Source of the DNA: Psychrobacillus lasiicapitis
GTDB taxonomy: Bacteria > Bacillota > Bacilli > Bacillales_A > Planococcaceae
Reading direction: 5' to 3'
Assembly (NCBI RefSeq): GCF_006861795.1
Contig: NZ_VDGH01000007.1
Span: forward strand, 224,375 to 288,374
DNA length: 64,000 nt
The notes below the pieces were generated by a model. That model was given only the letters and a program-made list of their open reading frames with translations. It made no database searches and was not told the DNA's origin. Shown piece by piece: positions 8,950-16,389 of this stretch (position 1 is its first letter; the number at the start of each line of letters is the position of its first letter). Made by a program: the position numbers and the translations under genes.

Positions 8950-8964
8950 AGTAATTAAATTACT
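8950..8964. promoter_or_regulatory. Candidate HxlR operator 2
   Basis: Perfect 7-1-7 palindrome AGTAATT-A-AATTACT, immediately upstream of the -35 of the regulator promoter. It shares the AGT(T/A)A half-site with the palindrome at 8904. Confidence 0.5.
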
Positions 8965-8970
8965 GTTATT

Positions 8971-8998
8971 TTACAAAAAAATTATCTAGGCGTATAAT
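8971..8998 (+). promoter_or_regulatory. Promoter of the HxlR regulator gene
   Basis: TTACAA and TATAAT with a 16-bp spacer, 24 bp ahead of the chosen start. Confidence 0.6.
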
Positions 8999-9021
8999 AG
9001 GTAGTAATAGAGGTGAATGAA

Positions 9022-9327
9022 ATGAAAGAAACATTATTATGTCCACGCTTAGCAAAGGCAATGGAGTTGCTCGGAAAAAGATGGACTGCGTTAATTATTT
9101 TTCAATTAATTGATGGAGCGAAAAGATTTAATGAAATCGAGTCGTCTCTTCCTATAAGTGGTCGTTTGCTCTCAGAGCGTCTAAAAGAACTCGAAAAAGA
9201 GGGTCTAGTAGAAAGAACTGTCTTTTCGGAAGTTCCTGTACGTGTAGAATATAATTTAACGGACAAAGGGTATGCCCTAAAAGATGTGATTGATGGAATT
9301 GAATCTTGGTCTAAAGAATGGTTCTAA
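9022..9327 (+). CDS. HxlR-family (YodB-like) transcriptional regulator
   Basis: 101-residue winged-helix DNA-binding protein of the HxlR/DUF24 group. It matches the family through LCPRLAKAMELLGKRW at the N-terminus, RFNEIESSLPISGRLLSERLKELEKEGLVER (recognition helix) and RVEYNLTDKG (wing). Cys7 aligns with the redox-sensing N-terminal Cys of B. subtilis YodB, which senses quinones and diamide; the two C-terminal Cys of YodB are absent here. ATG 9022 was chosen over GTG 9013 because GAGGTG then sits at a proper distance. It probably represses itself and the divergent yceI-like gene through palindromes at 8904 and 8950. Confidence 0.88.
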   Translation: MKETLLCPRLAKAMELLGKRWTALIIFQLIDGAKRFNEIESSLPISGRLLSERLKELEKEGLVERTVFSEVPVRVEYNLTDKGYALKDVIDGIESWSKEWF

Positions 9328-9405
9328 CAATTTCGCTTGAAAAATTAAGAGCGAGAACGCATACTATGAAAGGATAAAGGTTAATGAAGAAAGGATTGGC
9401 TATTT

Positions 9406-10326
9406 TTGGCTAAACAGCAATGGTATCAAGATTTAAGTGCACGAATAGATCCGAAGAACATAAAAATAGATGAAGCATTAAATTTGCATACAATGACACG
9501 AATGGGCGGTGCCGCAGATATATTTGTGACACCTGACACGGAAGACGAAGCTGCGTTTACAGTTCAATATGCATATAAAAATAATATTCCATTATTACTT
9601 CTAGGAAACGGTTCTAACATGGTCGTACGAGATGGCGGGGTTCGCGGGATTGTACTTCGTTTGGAAAAATTGAACAAGATTACGATAAACGGCAACAGAG
9701 TGATCGCTGAAAGTGGGGCCGATATTATCGATGTTTCAAGAGCGGCTGCAAGTGAAACACTTACAGGATTAGAATTCGCATGTGGGATTCCCGGTTCAAT
9801 TGGTGGTGCAATGGCGATGAATGCTGGTGCCTATGGTGGAGAGATTCAAGATGTAATTGTTCAAACGACTGTTTTAACACCAAGCGGCGAAAAGCTTATT
9901 CTTTCAAAAGACGAGCTCGAACTTGGCTATCGTAAAAGTATTATTACGAAAAAAGGATATTATGTATTATCCGCTGAGTTTGAATTAGCACCCGGTATAC
10001 AGGAAGAGATCGATGCCAAAATTGCAGACTTGACGTTCCAAAGGGAATCTAAACAGCCACTCGAATATCCTTCAGCAGGTAGCGTGTTCAAGCGTCCACC
10101 TGGTTACTTTGCCGGTAAGCTTATCCAAGATAGTGGTTTGCAAGGAAAAGGATATGGTGGAGCAGAAGTTTCCACAAAGCATGCAGGCTTTATTGTTAAT
10201 AAAAACAATGCAACTGCAACCGACTATATTAGCACGATCGAAATGGTAAAATCAGCAGTAAAGAAAAACTTTGACATAGAGCTTGAACTCGAAGTGAAAA
10301 TCGTCGGAGAAAATGTGGACCTGTGA
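9406..10326 (+). CDS. murB: UDP-N-acetylenolpyruvoylglucosamine reductase MurB
   Basis: 306-residue cytoplasmic FAD enzyme that reduces UDP-GlcNAc-enolpyruvate to UDP-MurNAc with NADPH in peptidoglycan synthesis. Length and motifs fit the type II MurB of Firmicutes: FAD-domain LLGNGSNMVVRDGGVRG, ACGIPGSIGGAMAMNAGAYGGE, Arg in YRKSII, and YPSAGSVFKRP with the serine proton donor. The start is TTG 9406 with AAAGGA upstream. It stands as a single gene behind the HxlR gene and ends in a strong terminator, so it is probably transcribed alone. Confidence 0.96.
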   Translation: MAKQQWYQDLSARIDPKNIKIDEALNLHTMTRMGGAADIFVTPDTEDEAAFTVQYAYKNNIPLLLLGNGSNMVVRDGGVRGIVLRLEKLNKITINGNRVIAESGADIIDVSRAAASETLTGLEFACGIPGSIGGAMAMNAGAYGGEIQDVIVQTTVLTPSGEKLILSKDELELGYRKSIITKKGYYVLSAEFELAPGIQEEIDAKIADLTFQRESKQPLEYPSAGSVFKRPPGYFAGKLIQDSGLQGKGYGGAEVSTKHAGFIVNKNNATATDYISTIEMVKSAVKKNFDIELELEVKIVGENVDL

Positions 10327-10350
10327 ATATATATTCACAGGTTCTTTTTT
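10319..10350 (+). terminator. murB terminator
   Basis: ACCTGTGAATAT/ATATTCACAGGT hairpin overlapping the stop codon, followed by GTTCTTTTTTTA. Confidence 0.9.
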
Positions 10351-10480
10351 TATGCCTTAAGGAAATTAGCAGGCTGCTTTAAAATACAATAAGGGAGAAA
10401 GTGCGTCTTGGTGAATTACTGCAGAGCATACACATTCACCGGAGTGAGCAATGAGCATTCTTCGCCATTTGATAGTAATT

Positions 10481-10714
10481 TGGACAATCCCTCCAAATAG
10501 GTGGACAATCTCTATCGAAAGTTGGACAATCGCCTCCGAAATCTGGACAATCGTTTCAAGTTTGGACAATCCCGCTCGAAAGTTGGACAATCACATCTGA
10601 AATCTGGATAATCGTTTCAAGTTTGGACAATCACTCCCCGAAGTTGGACAATCTTTCTCGAAAGTTGGACAATCACCTCTGAAACTTGGACAATCGTTTC
10701 AAGTTTGGACAATC
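10481..10714. repeat. 21/19-bp phased repeat array B (12 units)
   Basis: TGGACAATC (one copy TGGATAATC) begins at 10481, 10502, 10523, 10544, 10563, 10584, 10605, 10624, 10645, 10666, 10687 and 10706. Steps are 21,21,21,19,21,21,19,21,21,21,19. Every 19-bp step coincides with the spacer variant CGTTTCAAGTT, giving a higher-order unit of 61 or 82 bp. Most units are preceded by CGAAAGT or TGAAATC. The surrounding intergenic DNA (10351-10480 and 10715-10818) holds no gene I can support. No open frame is maintained because the 19-bp steps break phase. Confidence 0.92.
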
Positions 10715-10818
10715 TCTCCTCCACCCATCGCAATTATCTTTTCCCATATTGAGTCTACTATCCCTTATCATGTCACTTCCTTTATTAAAAATCAGACCAC
10801 TATTAAAAGAAAAACAAC

Positions 10819-10838
10819 ATTCAAATATCTGTTTGAAT
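10819..10838. promoter_or_regulatory. CadC operator 1
   Basis: Inverted repeat ATTCAAA-TATCTG-TTTGAAT, just upstream of the -35 of the cadC promoter; same half-site as the second operator. Confidence 0.7.
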
Positions 10839-10842
10839 TACC

Positions 10843-10871
10843 TTGCTATTCGAATAGTTTGAACATATAAT
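10843..10871 (+). promoter_or_regulatory. cadCA promoter
   Basis: TTGCTA and TATAAT with a 17-bp spacer; the spacer itself contains a partial dyad TTCGAA-TAG-TTTGAA. Transcription start would lie near 10878. Confidence 0.75.
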
Positions 10872-10882
10872 GATGGTAATAA

Positions 10883-10898
10883 TCAAATGGACATTTGA
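10883..10898. promoter_or_regulatory. CadC operator 2
   Basis: Perfect inverted repeat TCAAATG-GA-CATTTGA between the expected transcription start and the ribosome site of cadC. It is similar to the ArsR/SmtB family site in staphylococcal cad operons. Confidence 0.75.
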
Positions 10899-10911
10899 AT
10901 GAGGTGGGAAA

Positions 10912-11286
10912 ATGCAAACGAATGATATGTGTGAGGTAACGAAAGTAAATGAAAATGTAGTGATTTCTGTCAAACAGCAACTTCCTGATGTAACGAACGT
11001 CGCGAAGATTTTTAAAGCATTAGCAGATGAAACACGTTTGAAAATTGCATATGCACTAACAATAGAAGAAGAGCTTTGTGTATGTGATGTGAGTGAAATA
11101 ATTGATTCCTCTACAGCTACGGCCTCACATCATTTACGATATTTACGAGATTTGTCATTGGCCAAATCAGAACGCAAAGGCAAGTTAGTTTATTATGCAT
11201 TAGCGGATCATCATGTGAATCAGTTAGTTAAAATTGCGTACGAACACGCCATAGAAGAGAGTGAGAAGATTGGAGAAAGCAATTAA
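10912..11286 (+). CDS. cadC: ArsR/SmtB-family metal sensor CadC
   Basis: 124-residue winged-helix repressor that leaves DNA on binding Cd(II), Pb(II) or Zn(II). It carries the CadC hallmark ELCVCD (the two Cys of the alpha-3N site), an N-terminal Cys7 in NDMCEV that completes the tetrathiolate site, and helix-turn-helix TATASHHLRYLRDLSL. The C-terminal helix LADHHVNQLVKIAYEHA retains His for a possible alpha-5 Zn site. GAGGTGG precedes the ATG. It overlaps cadA by 26 bp and is transcribed from a promoter flanked by two matching palindromes, so autoregulation is very likely. Confidence 0.93.
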   Translation: MQTNDMCEVTKVNENVVISVKQQLPDVTNVAKIFKALADETRLKIAYALTIEEELCVCDVSEIIDSSTATASHHLRYLRDLSLAKSERKGKLVYYALADHHVNQLVKIAYEHAIEESEKIGESN

Positions 11287-13366
11287 AAAAGAGTATCGCT
11301 TAGAAAATCTATCATGCGCCAACTGTGCGATGAAGTTTGAAAATAATATAAAAAGCCTGCCGAATGTGGAAGAAGCATTGGTGAATTTCGGCGCATCTAA
11401 AGTTGCTGTTATTGGTAATGTTACTGTAGAGGATATTGAAAAGGCCGGCGCTTTTGACGGGATTAAAGTGGCACCGATTAAACAGCGGAAACAAGACACA
11501 ACGCCATTTTTAAAACGAAAAGAAAATGTTGTAACGGCTATTTCCTTTGTTTTTCTAGTAATTGGGATTATCGCGTCTTTTATGTATGAAGAAACACATC
11601 CATTTGCAATTGGTTTATTTGTCATCGCAATTATAGTTGGCGGATACGATATGTTCAAAAGTGGATTGTTTAATTTGTCTCGTTTTTATTTTGATATGAA
11701 AACGCTTATGACAATTGCGATTATTGGGGCAGCAATAATTGGTGAGTGGCGTGAAGGGGCTGTTGTTGTCTTTTTATTCGCAGTTAGTGAAGCATTAGAA
11801 GCATACTCGATGAATAAAGCACGTCAATCGATTAGTCAGTTAATCGATATAGCACCTCCTTCTGCAACCGTTCGTCGAGGTGTTCAGTTGGTAGAGGTTG
11901 ATACGGAATTTATTGAAATAAATGATGTGTTAATCATAAAACCAGGACAAAAAATTGCCATGGATGGAATTGTGGTAAAGGGAGCTTCATCGGTCAATCA
12001 GGCGTCTATTACAGGTGAGGCTGTACCTGTTTATAAAGCGAATGGTGATGAAGTGTTTGCTGGTACGTTAAATGAAGAAGGTTCTTTGGAAGTAAAAGTA
12101 ACCAAAAGAGTAGAAGATACGACGATTGCGAAAATTATTCATTTAGTAGAGGAAGCGCAAGCGGAAAAAGCACCTTCTCAGAAGTTTGTAGATCAGTTTG
12201 CAAAATATTATACACCTATCATTATAGCCATCGCTTTTTTTGTGGCCATCGTGCCACCGTTATTTGGTGGTGACTGGCAAACATGGATTTACCAAGGACT
12301 TGCGGTATTAGTAGTAGGGTGTCCATGTGCATTGGTTGTATCCACACCTGTAGCGATCGTAACGGCCATTGGAAATGCTGCCAAGCAAGGTGTGCTGATA
12401 AAAGGTGGGATTCACTTAGAAGAAATTGGTCGTATACGAGCGATTGCTTTTGATAAGACAGGTACATTAACGAGAGGATACCCTGAAGTAACAGTTGTAG
12501 AGACTGAAAATCCCCATGATTTCATACAAAAAGTGATGTCGATTGAAACATACTCCCAGCACCCACTTGCACAAGCAATTGTGAAATACGGCAAGACAGA
12601 ACATATACATGCCTTGACTGTTGATCATTTTAAATCCATTACAGGCAGTGGTGCGGAAGGGATAATAGATGGAAATAAATGGTCAGTAGGTAGTGTTTCT
12701 TGGATTCTTTCGATCAGTGCCGTTTCAGCTGAAGTAATTGAACGTGTCAAACAATTGCAATCAGAAGGAAACACGGTAATGCTTGTAGCAGAGGATGGAG
12801 TATACAAAGGATTTATCGCAGTTGCCGACCCGGTTCGTACAACTAGCATGCAGGTGCTCCAAAATCTTAAGAGTGTAGGTATCAAACACACCGTGATGCT
12901 TACTGGCGATGATACAAGAACTGCAAACGCTATTGGGGCTAAACTTGGTATGACAGATGTTGAAGCAGGCCTGATGCCAGAACAAAAACTAACAGCTATT
13001 AAAGCGTTAAAAGAAAAATATGGAGCAGTTGCAATGGTTGGGGACGGAGTAAATGATGCACCTGCTCTCGCAGCGGCATCGGTTGGGATTGCGATGGGTG
13101 GAGCGGGAACAGATGCCGCACTCGAAACGGCAGACGTTGCACTGATGGCGGATGACTTAGAAAAACTTCCATATACGATTCGATTAAGTCGAAAAGCATT
13201 GCATATTATTAAAGAAAATATTATGTTTGCTTTAGGACTAAAGATAATTGCACTATTGCTCATCATTCCAGGGTGGTTAACTTTATGGATTGCCATTTTT
13301 GCAGATATGGGGGCAACCTTACTCGTAGTGCTGAATTCATTGCGACTTTTAAAAGTGCATAAATAG
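11261..13366 (+). CDS. cadA: Cd/Zn/Pb-exporting P1B-type ATPase CadA
   Basis: 701-residue ATPase that pumps soft divalent metals out of the cell. One N-terminal heavy-metal domain (LSCANCAMK, Cys19/Cys22), the transmembrane CPC motif near residue 354 (GCPCALVVSTP), phosphorylation Asp398 in DKTGTLT, the HP locus SQHPLAQA, and hinge GDGVNDAPA near 594 are all intact. Start GTG 11261 lies inside cadC; TTG 11270 is an alternative. Translation is probably coupled to cadC. Two terminal membrane helices follow the hinge. Family specificity (Cd/Zn/Pb rather than Cu or Co) rests on CPC plus the CadC partner. Confidence 0.95.
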   Translation: MRRLEKAIKKEYRLENLSCANCAMKFENNIKSLPNVEEALVNFGASKVAVIGNVTVEDIEKAGAFDGIKVAPIKQRKQDTTPFLKRKENVVTAISFVFLVIGIIASFMYEETHPFAIGLFVIAIIVGGYDMFKSGLFNLSRFYFDMKTLMTIAIIGAAIIGEWREGAVVVFLFAVSEALEAYSMNKARQSISQLIDIAPPSATVRRGVQLVEVDTEFIEINDVLIIKPGQKIAMDGIVVKGASSVNQASITGEAVPVYKANGDEVFAGTLNEEGSLEVKVTKRVEDTTIAKIIHLVEEAQAEKAPSQKFVDQFAKYYTPIIIAIAFFVAIVPPLFGGDWQTWIYQGLAVLVVGCPCALVVSTPVAIVTAIGNAAKQGVLIKGGIHLEEIGRIRAIAFDKTGTLTRGYPEVTVVETENPHDFIQKVMSIETYSQHPLAQAIVKYGKTEHIHALTVDHFKSITGSGAEGIIDGNKWSVGSVSWILSISAVSAEVIERVKQLQSEGNTVMLVAEDGVYKGFIAVADPVRTTSMQVLQNLKSVGIKHTVMLTGDDTRTANAIGAKLGMTDVEAGLMPEQKLTAIKALKEKYGAVAMVGDGVNDAPALAAASVGIAMGGAGTDAALETADVALMADDLEKLPYTIRLSRKALHIIKENIMFALGLKIIALLLIIPGWLTLWIAIFADMGATLLVVLNSLRLLKVHK

Positions 13367-13385
13367 TACGTTCGGAGGGAATAAA

Positions 13386-14492
13386 ATGAAGCTAACAGAA
13401 TGGACAATGGAAGAGCAGGAACAGCTGATCCATTTCATGACTACTAATACTTGGCCATATCATGGAAATGCACATCCAGCTAGAGAATTGATCGAAAAAA
13501 CAATTGAAGAAGGCGGTTATCAATCCGACGAAGTAAAAACGTTTTGGGTGGAAAACGAAGACGGAGAACAGGTTGGTATCGTTAAAATTTATGACTTGCG
13601 TGATGAGATTCCTTTATTCGATTTGCGAATTGCAGATGAAGCGCGAGGAAGAGGCTATGGTCCACGTGCATTAAAAATGATAGCTGAATATGTTTTCCAA
13701 TTACCACAGGCAAAAATTCGTTTAGAAGGACATACAAGACAAGATAATTTTGCTATGCGTAAAACATTTGAACGGGCTGGCTTTGTAAAAGAAGCCCAGC
13801 TTCGTCAAGCGTGGTTTTCTCCGAAAGAGGAATCTTATTATGATGCAGTCACGTATGGCATGACAAGAGAGGACTTCTTAAAAGGTACGTCAACACCAGT
13901 AAAGTGGGATGATGATTCCCATCCAGAAGTGACTAAAAAGGAAGACTATTCTTTTTCGGAAGAACTTCATACGGAACGGCTAATTATTCGTGCACCTAAA
14001 GTAGAGGATGCCGAAGTAGTCTGGAAAGCAATTGTAAGCTCCCATGATGCATTAAAAGAATGGATGCCATGGGCGCAATCGAAGCAAACGCTAGAACAGA
14101 CTACAACTAATTTGCGGCAAGCGGTTGCGGATTTTATTACAAGAAAAGATTTAAGGCTGCATTTGTTCTTAAAAGAGACAGGAGAGTTTGTAGGTTCCTC
14201 GGGCTTACACCGAATCGATTGGAATGTACGAAAATTCGAAATTGGCTATTGGATTGATAGTAAGTTTGAAGGAAAAGGACTAATGACCGAAGCGGTTGAA
14301 CGGATTACCGAGTTTGCGTTTGAAGAGTTACATGCAAATCGAGTAGAAATTCGTTGTGATAGCGAAAATGTACGAAGCCGCTCTGTTGCAGCAAGGTTAT
14401 CCTACACATTAGAAGGCACACTTCGCCATGATTCCCTCTCTGCTGATAACAAAAAGTTAAGAGATACTTGCATTTACGCAAAAATAAAGTGA
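13386..14492 (+). CDS. Tandem GNAT acetyltransferase (two fused domains)
   Basis: 368 residues containing two GNAT folds. The first (residues ~1-160) has the acetyl-CoA loop EARGRGYGPRALKM; the second (residues ~185-368) has the RimL/RimJ-like start HTERLIIRAPKVEDAE and the pyrophosphate loop FEGKGLMTEAVERI. The second half resembles ribosomal-protein or small-molecule N-acetyltransferases of the YdaF/RimL type. Single-domain relatives are about 150-180 residues, so this is a fusion. The ribosome site GGAGG is 18 bp after cadA, so it may be the third gene of the cad transcript; the target is unknown. Confidence 0.85.
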   Translation: MKLTEWTMEEQEQLIHFMTTNTWPYHGNAHPARELIEKTIEEGGYQSDEVKTFWVENEDGEQVGIVKIYDLRDEIPLFDLRIADEARGRGYGPRALKMIAEYVFQLPQAKIRLEGHTRQDNFAMRKTFERAGFVKEAQLRQAWFSPKEESYYDAVTYGMTREDFLKGTSTPVKWDDDSHPEVTKKEDYSFSEELHTERLIIRAPKVEDAEVVWKAIVSSHDALKEWMPWAQSKQTLEQTTTNLRQAVADFITRKDLRLHLFLKETGEFVGSSGLHRIDWNVRKFEIGYWIDSKFEGKGLMTEAVERITEFAFEELHANRVEIRCDSENVRSRSVAARLSYTLEGTLRHDSLSADNKKLRDTCIYAKIK

Positions 14493-14495
14493 AAC

Positions 14496-14527
14496 TTCAA
14501 CCAGTGGGGTGCCCGTTAATGCGGGAT
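14496..14527 (+). other. Short copy of the CCCGTTAATGCGGG motif
   Basis: Right after the tandem GNAT stop, CTTCAACCAGTGGGG is followed by CCCGTTAATGCGGGAT, which can fold as CCCG-TTAATG-CGGG. The same CCCGTTAATGCGAGAT stands at the end of the structured leader at 35.8 kb on the minus strand. It may be a degenerate copy of that element. Confidence 0.55.
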
Positions 14528-14545
14528 AAAAGAATAAAACATATT

Positions 14546-14579
14546 AAAAAAGGTGCTGCCGATTGGCAACACCTTTTTT
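14546..14579. terminator. Bidirectional terminator
   Basis: AAAGGTGYTGCC-GATT-GGCAACACCTTT stem with A-run and T-run on both sides, between converging genes. Confidence 0.88.
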
Positions 14580-14735
14580 CTAGAGCGATCGTCTTCCTGT
14601 CACAAGTTGAATGACAAAAATAATACCCGCAATGATTAATAGTGTGTGGATAAGTCCACCGCCTATTTTTAATACTAAACCTAATACCCATAGTACGATT
14701 AGTATGACGATAATCGTCCATAAAATTTTACCCAT
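14580..14735 (-). CDS. Small lmo0937-family membrane protein
   Basis: 51 residues with two hydrophobic helices separated by LKIGGGLIH and ending VTGRRSL. This is the pattern of the lmo0937-type small membrane proteins common in Bacillales and Listeria. AAAGGA lies 8 bp before ATG 14735. A good sigma-B promoter (GTTTAA-N14-GGGTAA) lies 52 bp upstream at 14787-14812, consistent with the sigma-B dependence reported for Listeria lmo0937. The role is unknown beyond general stress. Confidence 0.8.
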   Translation of the reverse strand: MGKILWTIIVILIVLWVLGLVLKIGGGLIHTLLIIAGIIFVIQLVTGRRSL

Positions 14736-14786
14736 ATGGAACATCCTTTCCATCAATATATGTTGTTATGTGTTGTTATTAAAAAG

Positions 14787-14812
14787 TTACCCTTTAAGAT
14801 GGTGCATTAAAC
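14787..14812 (-). promoter_or_regulatory. Sigma-B promoter of the lmo0937-like gene
   Basis: Minus strand GTTTAA, 14-bp spacer, GGGTAA, at the right distance from the gene at 14580-14735. It matches the GTTTAA/GGGWAT sigma-B consensus except for the last base. Confidence 0.7.
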
Positions 14813-14975
14813 ATTTTATCTTACTGGAAAATAGCTCCAATAACCAAACCTGTCTTCATATATCCCCAAAAACGAGCATTAAGTTCCTGAAACTACGGTA
14901 GGAAATAGGTCTTGAATTGTGATAGGTAACAGTATGTAGTAAAATGAACAAAGAAGTGATGAAAGGAAGATGTAA

Positions 14976-15395
14976 ATGCCAACACCAAGCATGGAAGACC
15001 ATATTGAACAAATATATATATTAATCGAGCAGAAAGGATATGCTCGTGTGTCTGACATAGCAGAAGCATTATCGGTATTACCGTCTTCCGTTACAAAAAT
15101 GGTGCAAAAACTAGATAAAGATGGTTTCTTAATATACGAAAAATATCGTGGTCTAACCCTTACAACAAAAGGTATGAAACTTGGTAAAAAACTAGTGAAA
15201 CGACATGATTTACTGGAAGACTTTTTGCGATTAATTGGAGTAGAAGAAGAAAATATTTATGCGGATGTTGAAGGTATTGAACATCATTTAAGCTGGAATT
15301 CAATCGATCGAATTGCTGATTTGGTTTTATTTTTGGAAGAAAATCCAGAGCTGCAATCGAGACTTATTGCATTAAAAGAAGAAACAAAAGACTAA
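14976..15395 (+). CDS. mntR: Manganese-responsive regulator MntR
   Basis: 139-residue DtxR-family repressor of Mn(II) uptake genes. All ligands of the binuclear Mn site known from B. subtilis are present at the same numbers: Asp8, Glu11, His77, Glu99, Glu102 and His103. The winged helix includes [29 protein letters not shown], nearly identical to the B. subtilis protein; there is no SH3 domain, as expected for MntR. GGAAGATGTA precedes the start. It is monocistronic or read with the following cvfB, 41 bp away. Confidence 0.95.
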   Translation: MPTPSMEDHIEQIYILIEQKGYARVSDIAEALSVLPSSVTKMVQKLDKDGFLIYEKYRGLTLTTKGMKLGKKLVKRHDLLEDFLRLIGVEEENIYADVEGIEHHLSWNSIDRIADLVLFLEENPELQSRLIALKEETKD

Positions 15396-15436
15396 GAACA
15401 AAACCATATAACATGGATATAAGGAGAGCGATACAT

Positions 15437-16297
15437 TTGTCAGAACTAGCATCAGGAGAGATTGTGAAATTACAAGTGACGTCACAAGAGGGATCAAAAT
15501 GGATTCTTCAGCATAATACAACGGAAATTTCATTGAACGCATCAGAGGCACCAGAAAATTTACAAGTGGATGATACGATTGAGGTATTTTTATTCGTAGA
15601 TCGAAGAGGAAATTTATCTGCCACAACTGCACTTCCTACTATACAAAAAGGAACTTATGGATGGGCAAAAGTGATTAAGGTTTCTGAAAAAGAAGGTGCT
15701 TTTGTGGATATCGGTACTTCCAAAGAAGTGCAAGTAAAAGCAGAGGACTTGCCGAAGATAAAAGAACTTTGGCCAGTAAACGGCGATCATTTATACATGA
15801 CTCTTCGTACAGACAAAGACGGACAATTATTTGGACGTTTGGCAACAGAGGATCGAGTAGAAGAGCTATATATAGATGCCCCAACTACATTATTCAACCA
15901 AAATATTCAGGCAAGACCGTATAGATTATTGCCAATTGGAACTTTCTTACTAAGTGTACCAGAGAACTATCGAATTTTCGTGCATCAATCAGAACGTACA
16001 GAAGAGCCAAGACTAGGACAAGATTTAACAGTTCGTATTATCGATACGAAAGAAGATGGCTCTTTGAACGGATCGCTTCTTCCTCGTAATCACGAACGTT
16101 TAGGAGACGACGCGGAATCTATCTTCCGCTACTTAAATGATGTAGGTGGTAAAATGCCATTTACAGATAAATCTACACCCGAGGAAATACAAGAAATGTT
16201 CTCTATGAGCAAGGCGGCATTCAAGCGGGCGTTAGGAAAGTTAATGAAAGAAGGAAAAATTGTTCAAGCCGATGGTTGGACACAATTGAAATTATAA
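15437..16297 (+). CDS. cvfB: S1-domain RNA-binding protein CvfB/YitL
   Basis: 286 residues, the length of the CvfB family (S. aureus virulence regulator; B. subtilis YitL), with S1-like RNA-binding domains and a C-terminal winged helix. An S1 signature is seen in GAFVDIGTSKEVQVKAEDLP and a second in GTFLLSVPENYRIFVHQSE; the winged-helix end is MFSMSKAAFKRALGKLMKEGKI. I chose TTG 15437 because AAGGAGAG starts at 15421; the longer in-frame start at 15413 lies upstream of that site. Members bind RNA and affect mRNA processing. Confidence 0.9.
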   Translation: MSELASGEIVKLQVTSQEGSKWILQHNTTEISLNASEAPENLQVDDTIEVFLFVDRRGNLSATTALPTIQKGTYGWAKVIKVSEKEGAFVDIGTSKEVQVKAEDLPKIKELWPVNGDHLYMTLRTDKDGQLFGRLATEDRVEELYIDAPTTLFNQNIQARPYRLLPIGTFLLSVPENYRIFVHQSERTEEPRLGQDLTVRIIDTKEDGSLNGSLLPRNHERLGDDAESIFRYLNDVGGKMPFTDKSTPEEIQEMFSMSKAAFKRALGKLMKEGKIVQADGWTQLKL

Positions 16298-16389
16298 AGA
16301 GATAGGGGTAAAAAGAATCGATTCATTCGGAACTTTTTACTCCTTTTTACGTACTAATGGAAGAGCCAACTGGAAGGGAGTTTGATAAA

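Noticed and set aside
10366..10590. Minus-strand open frame of 74 codons across the repeat array
   Set aside because: It arises because 21 bp equals seven codons; the 19-bp steps break the frame and there is no ribosome site.
10481..10714. CRISPR array
   Set aside because: Repeats are 9-11 bp with 10-12 bp filler and 19/21-bp steps; real CRISPR repeats are 23-47 bp with longer spacers, and no cas gene is near.
12625..13407. 260-codon minus-strand open frame over the end of cadA
   Set aside because: The opposite strand encodes the conserved ATPase hinge and last membrane helices; the antisense product is Ser/Ala low-complexity.
14497..14721. 74-codon minus-strand frame near 14.6 kb
   Set aside because: It reads the small lmo0937-like gene in the wrong frame; the 51-residue frame at 14580-14735 has the ribosome site, membrane pattern and promoter.
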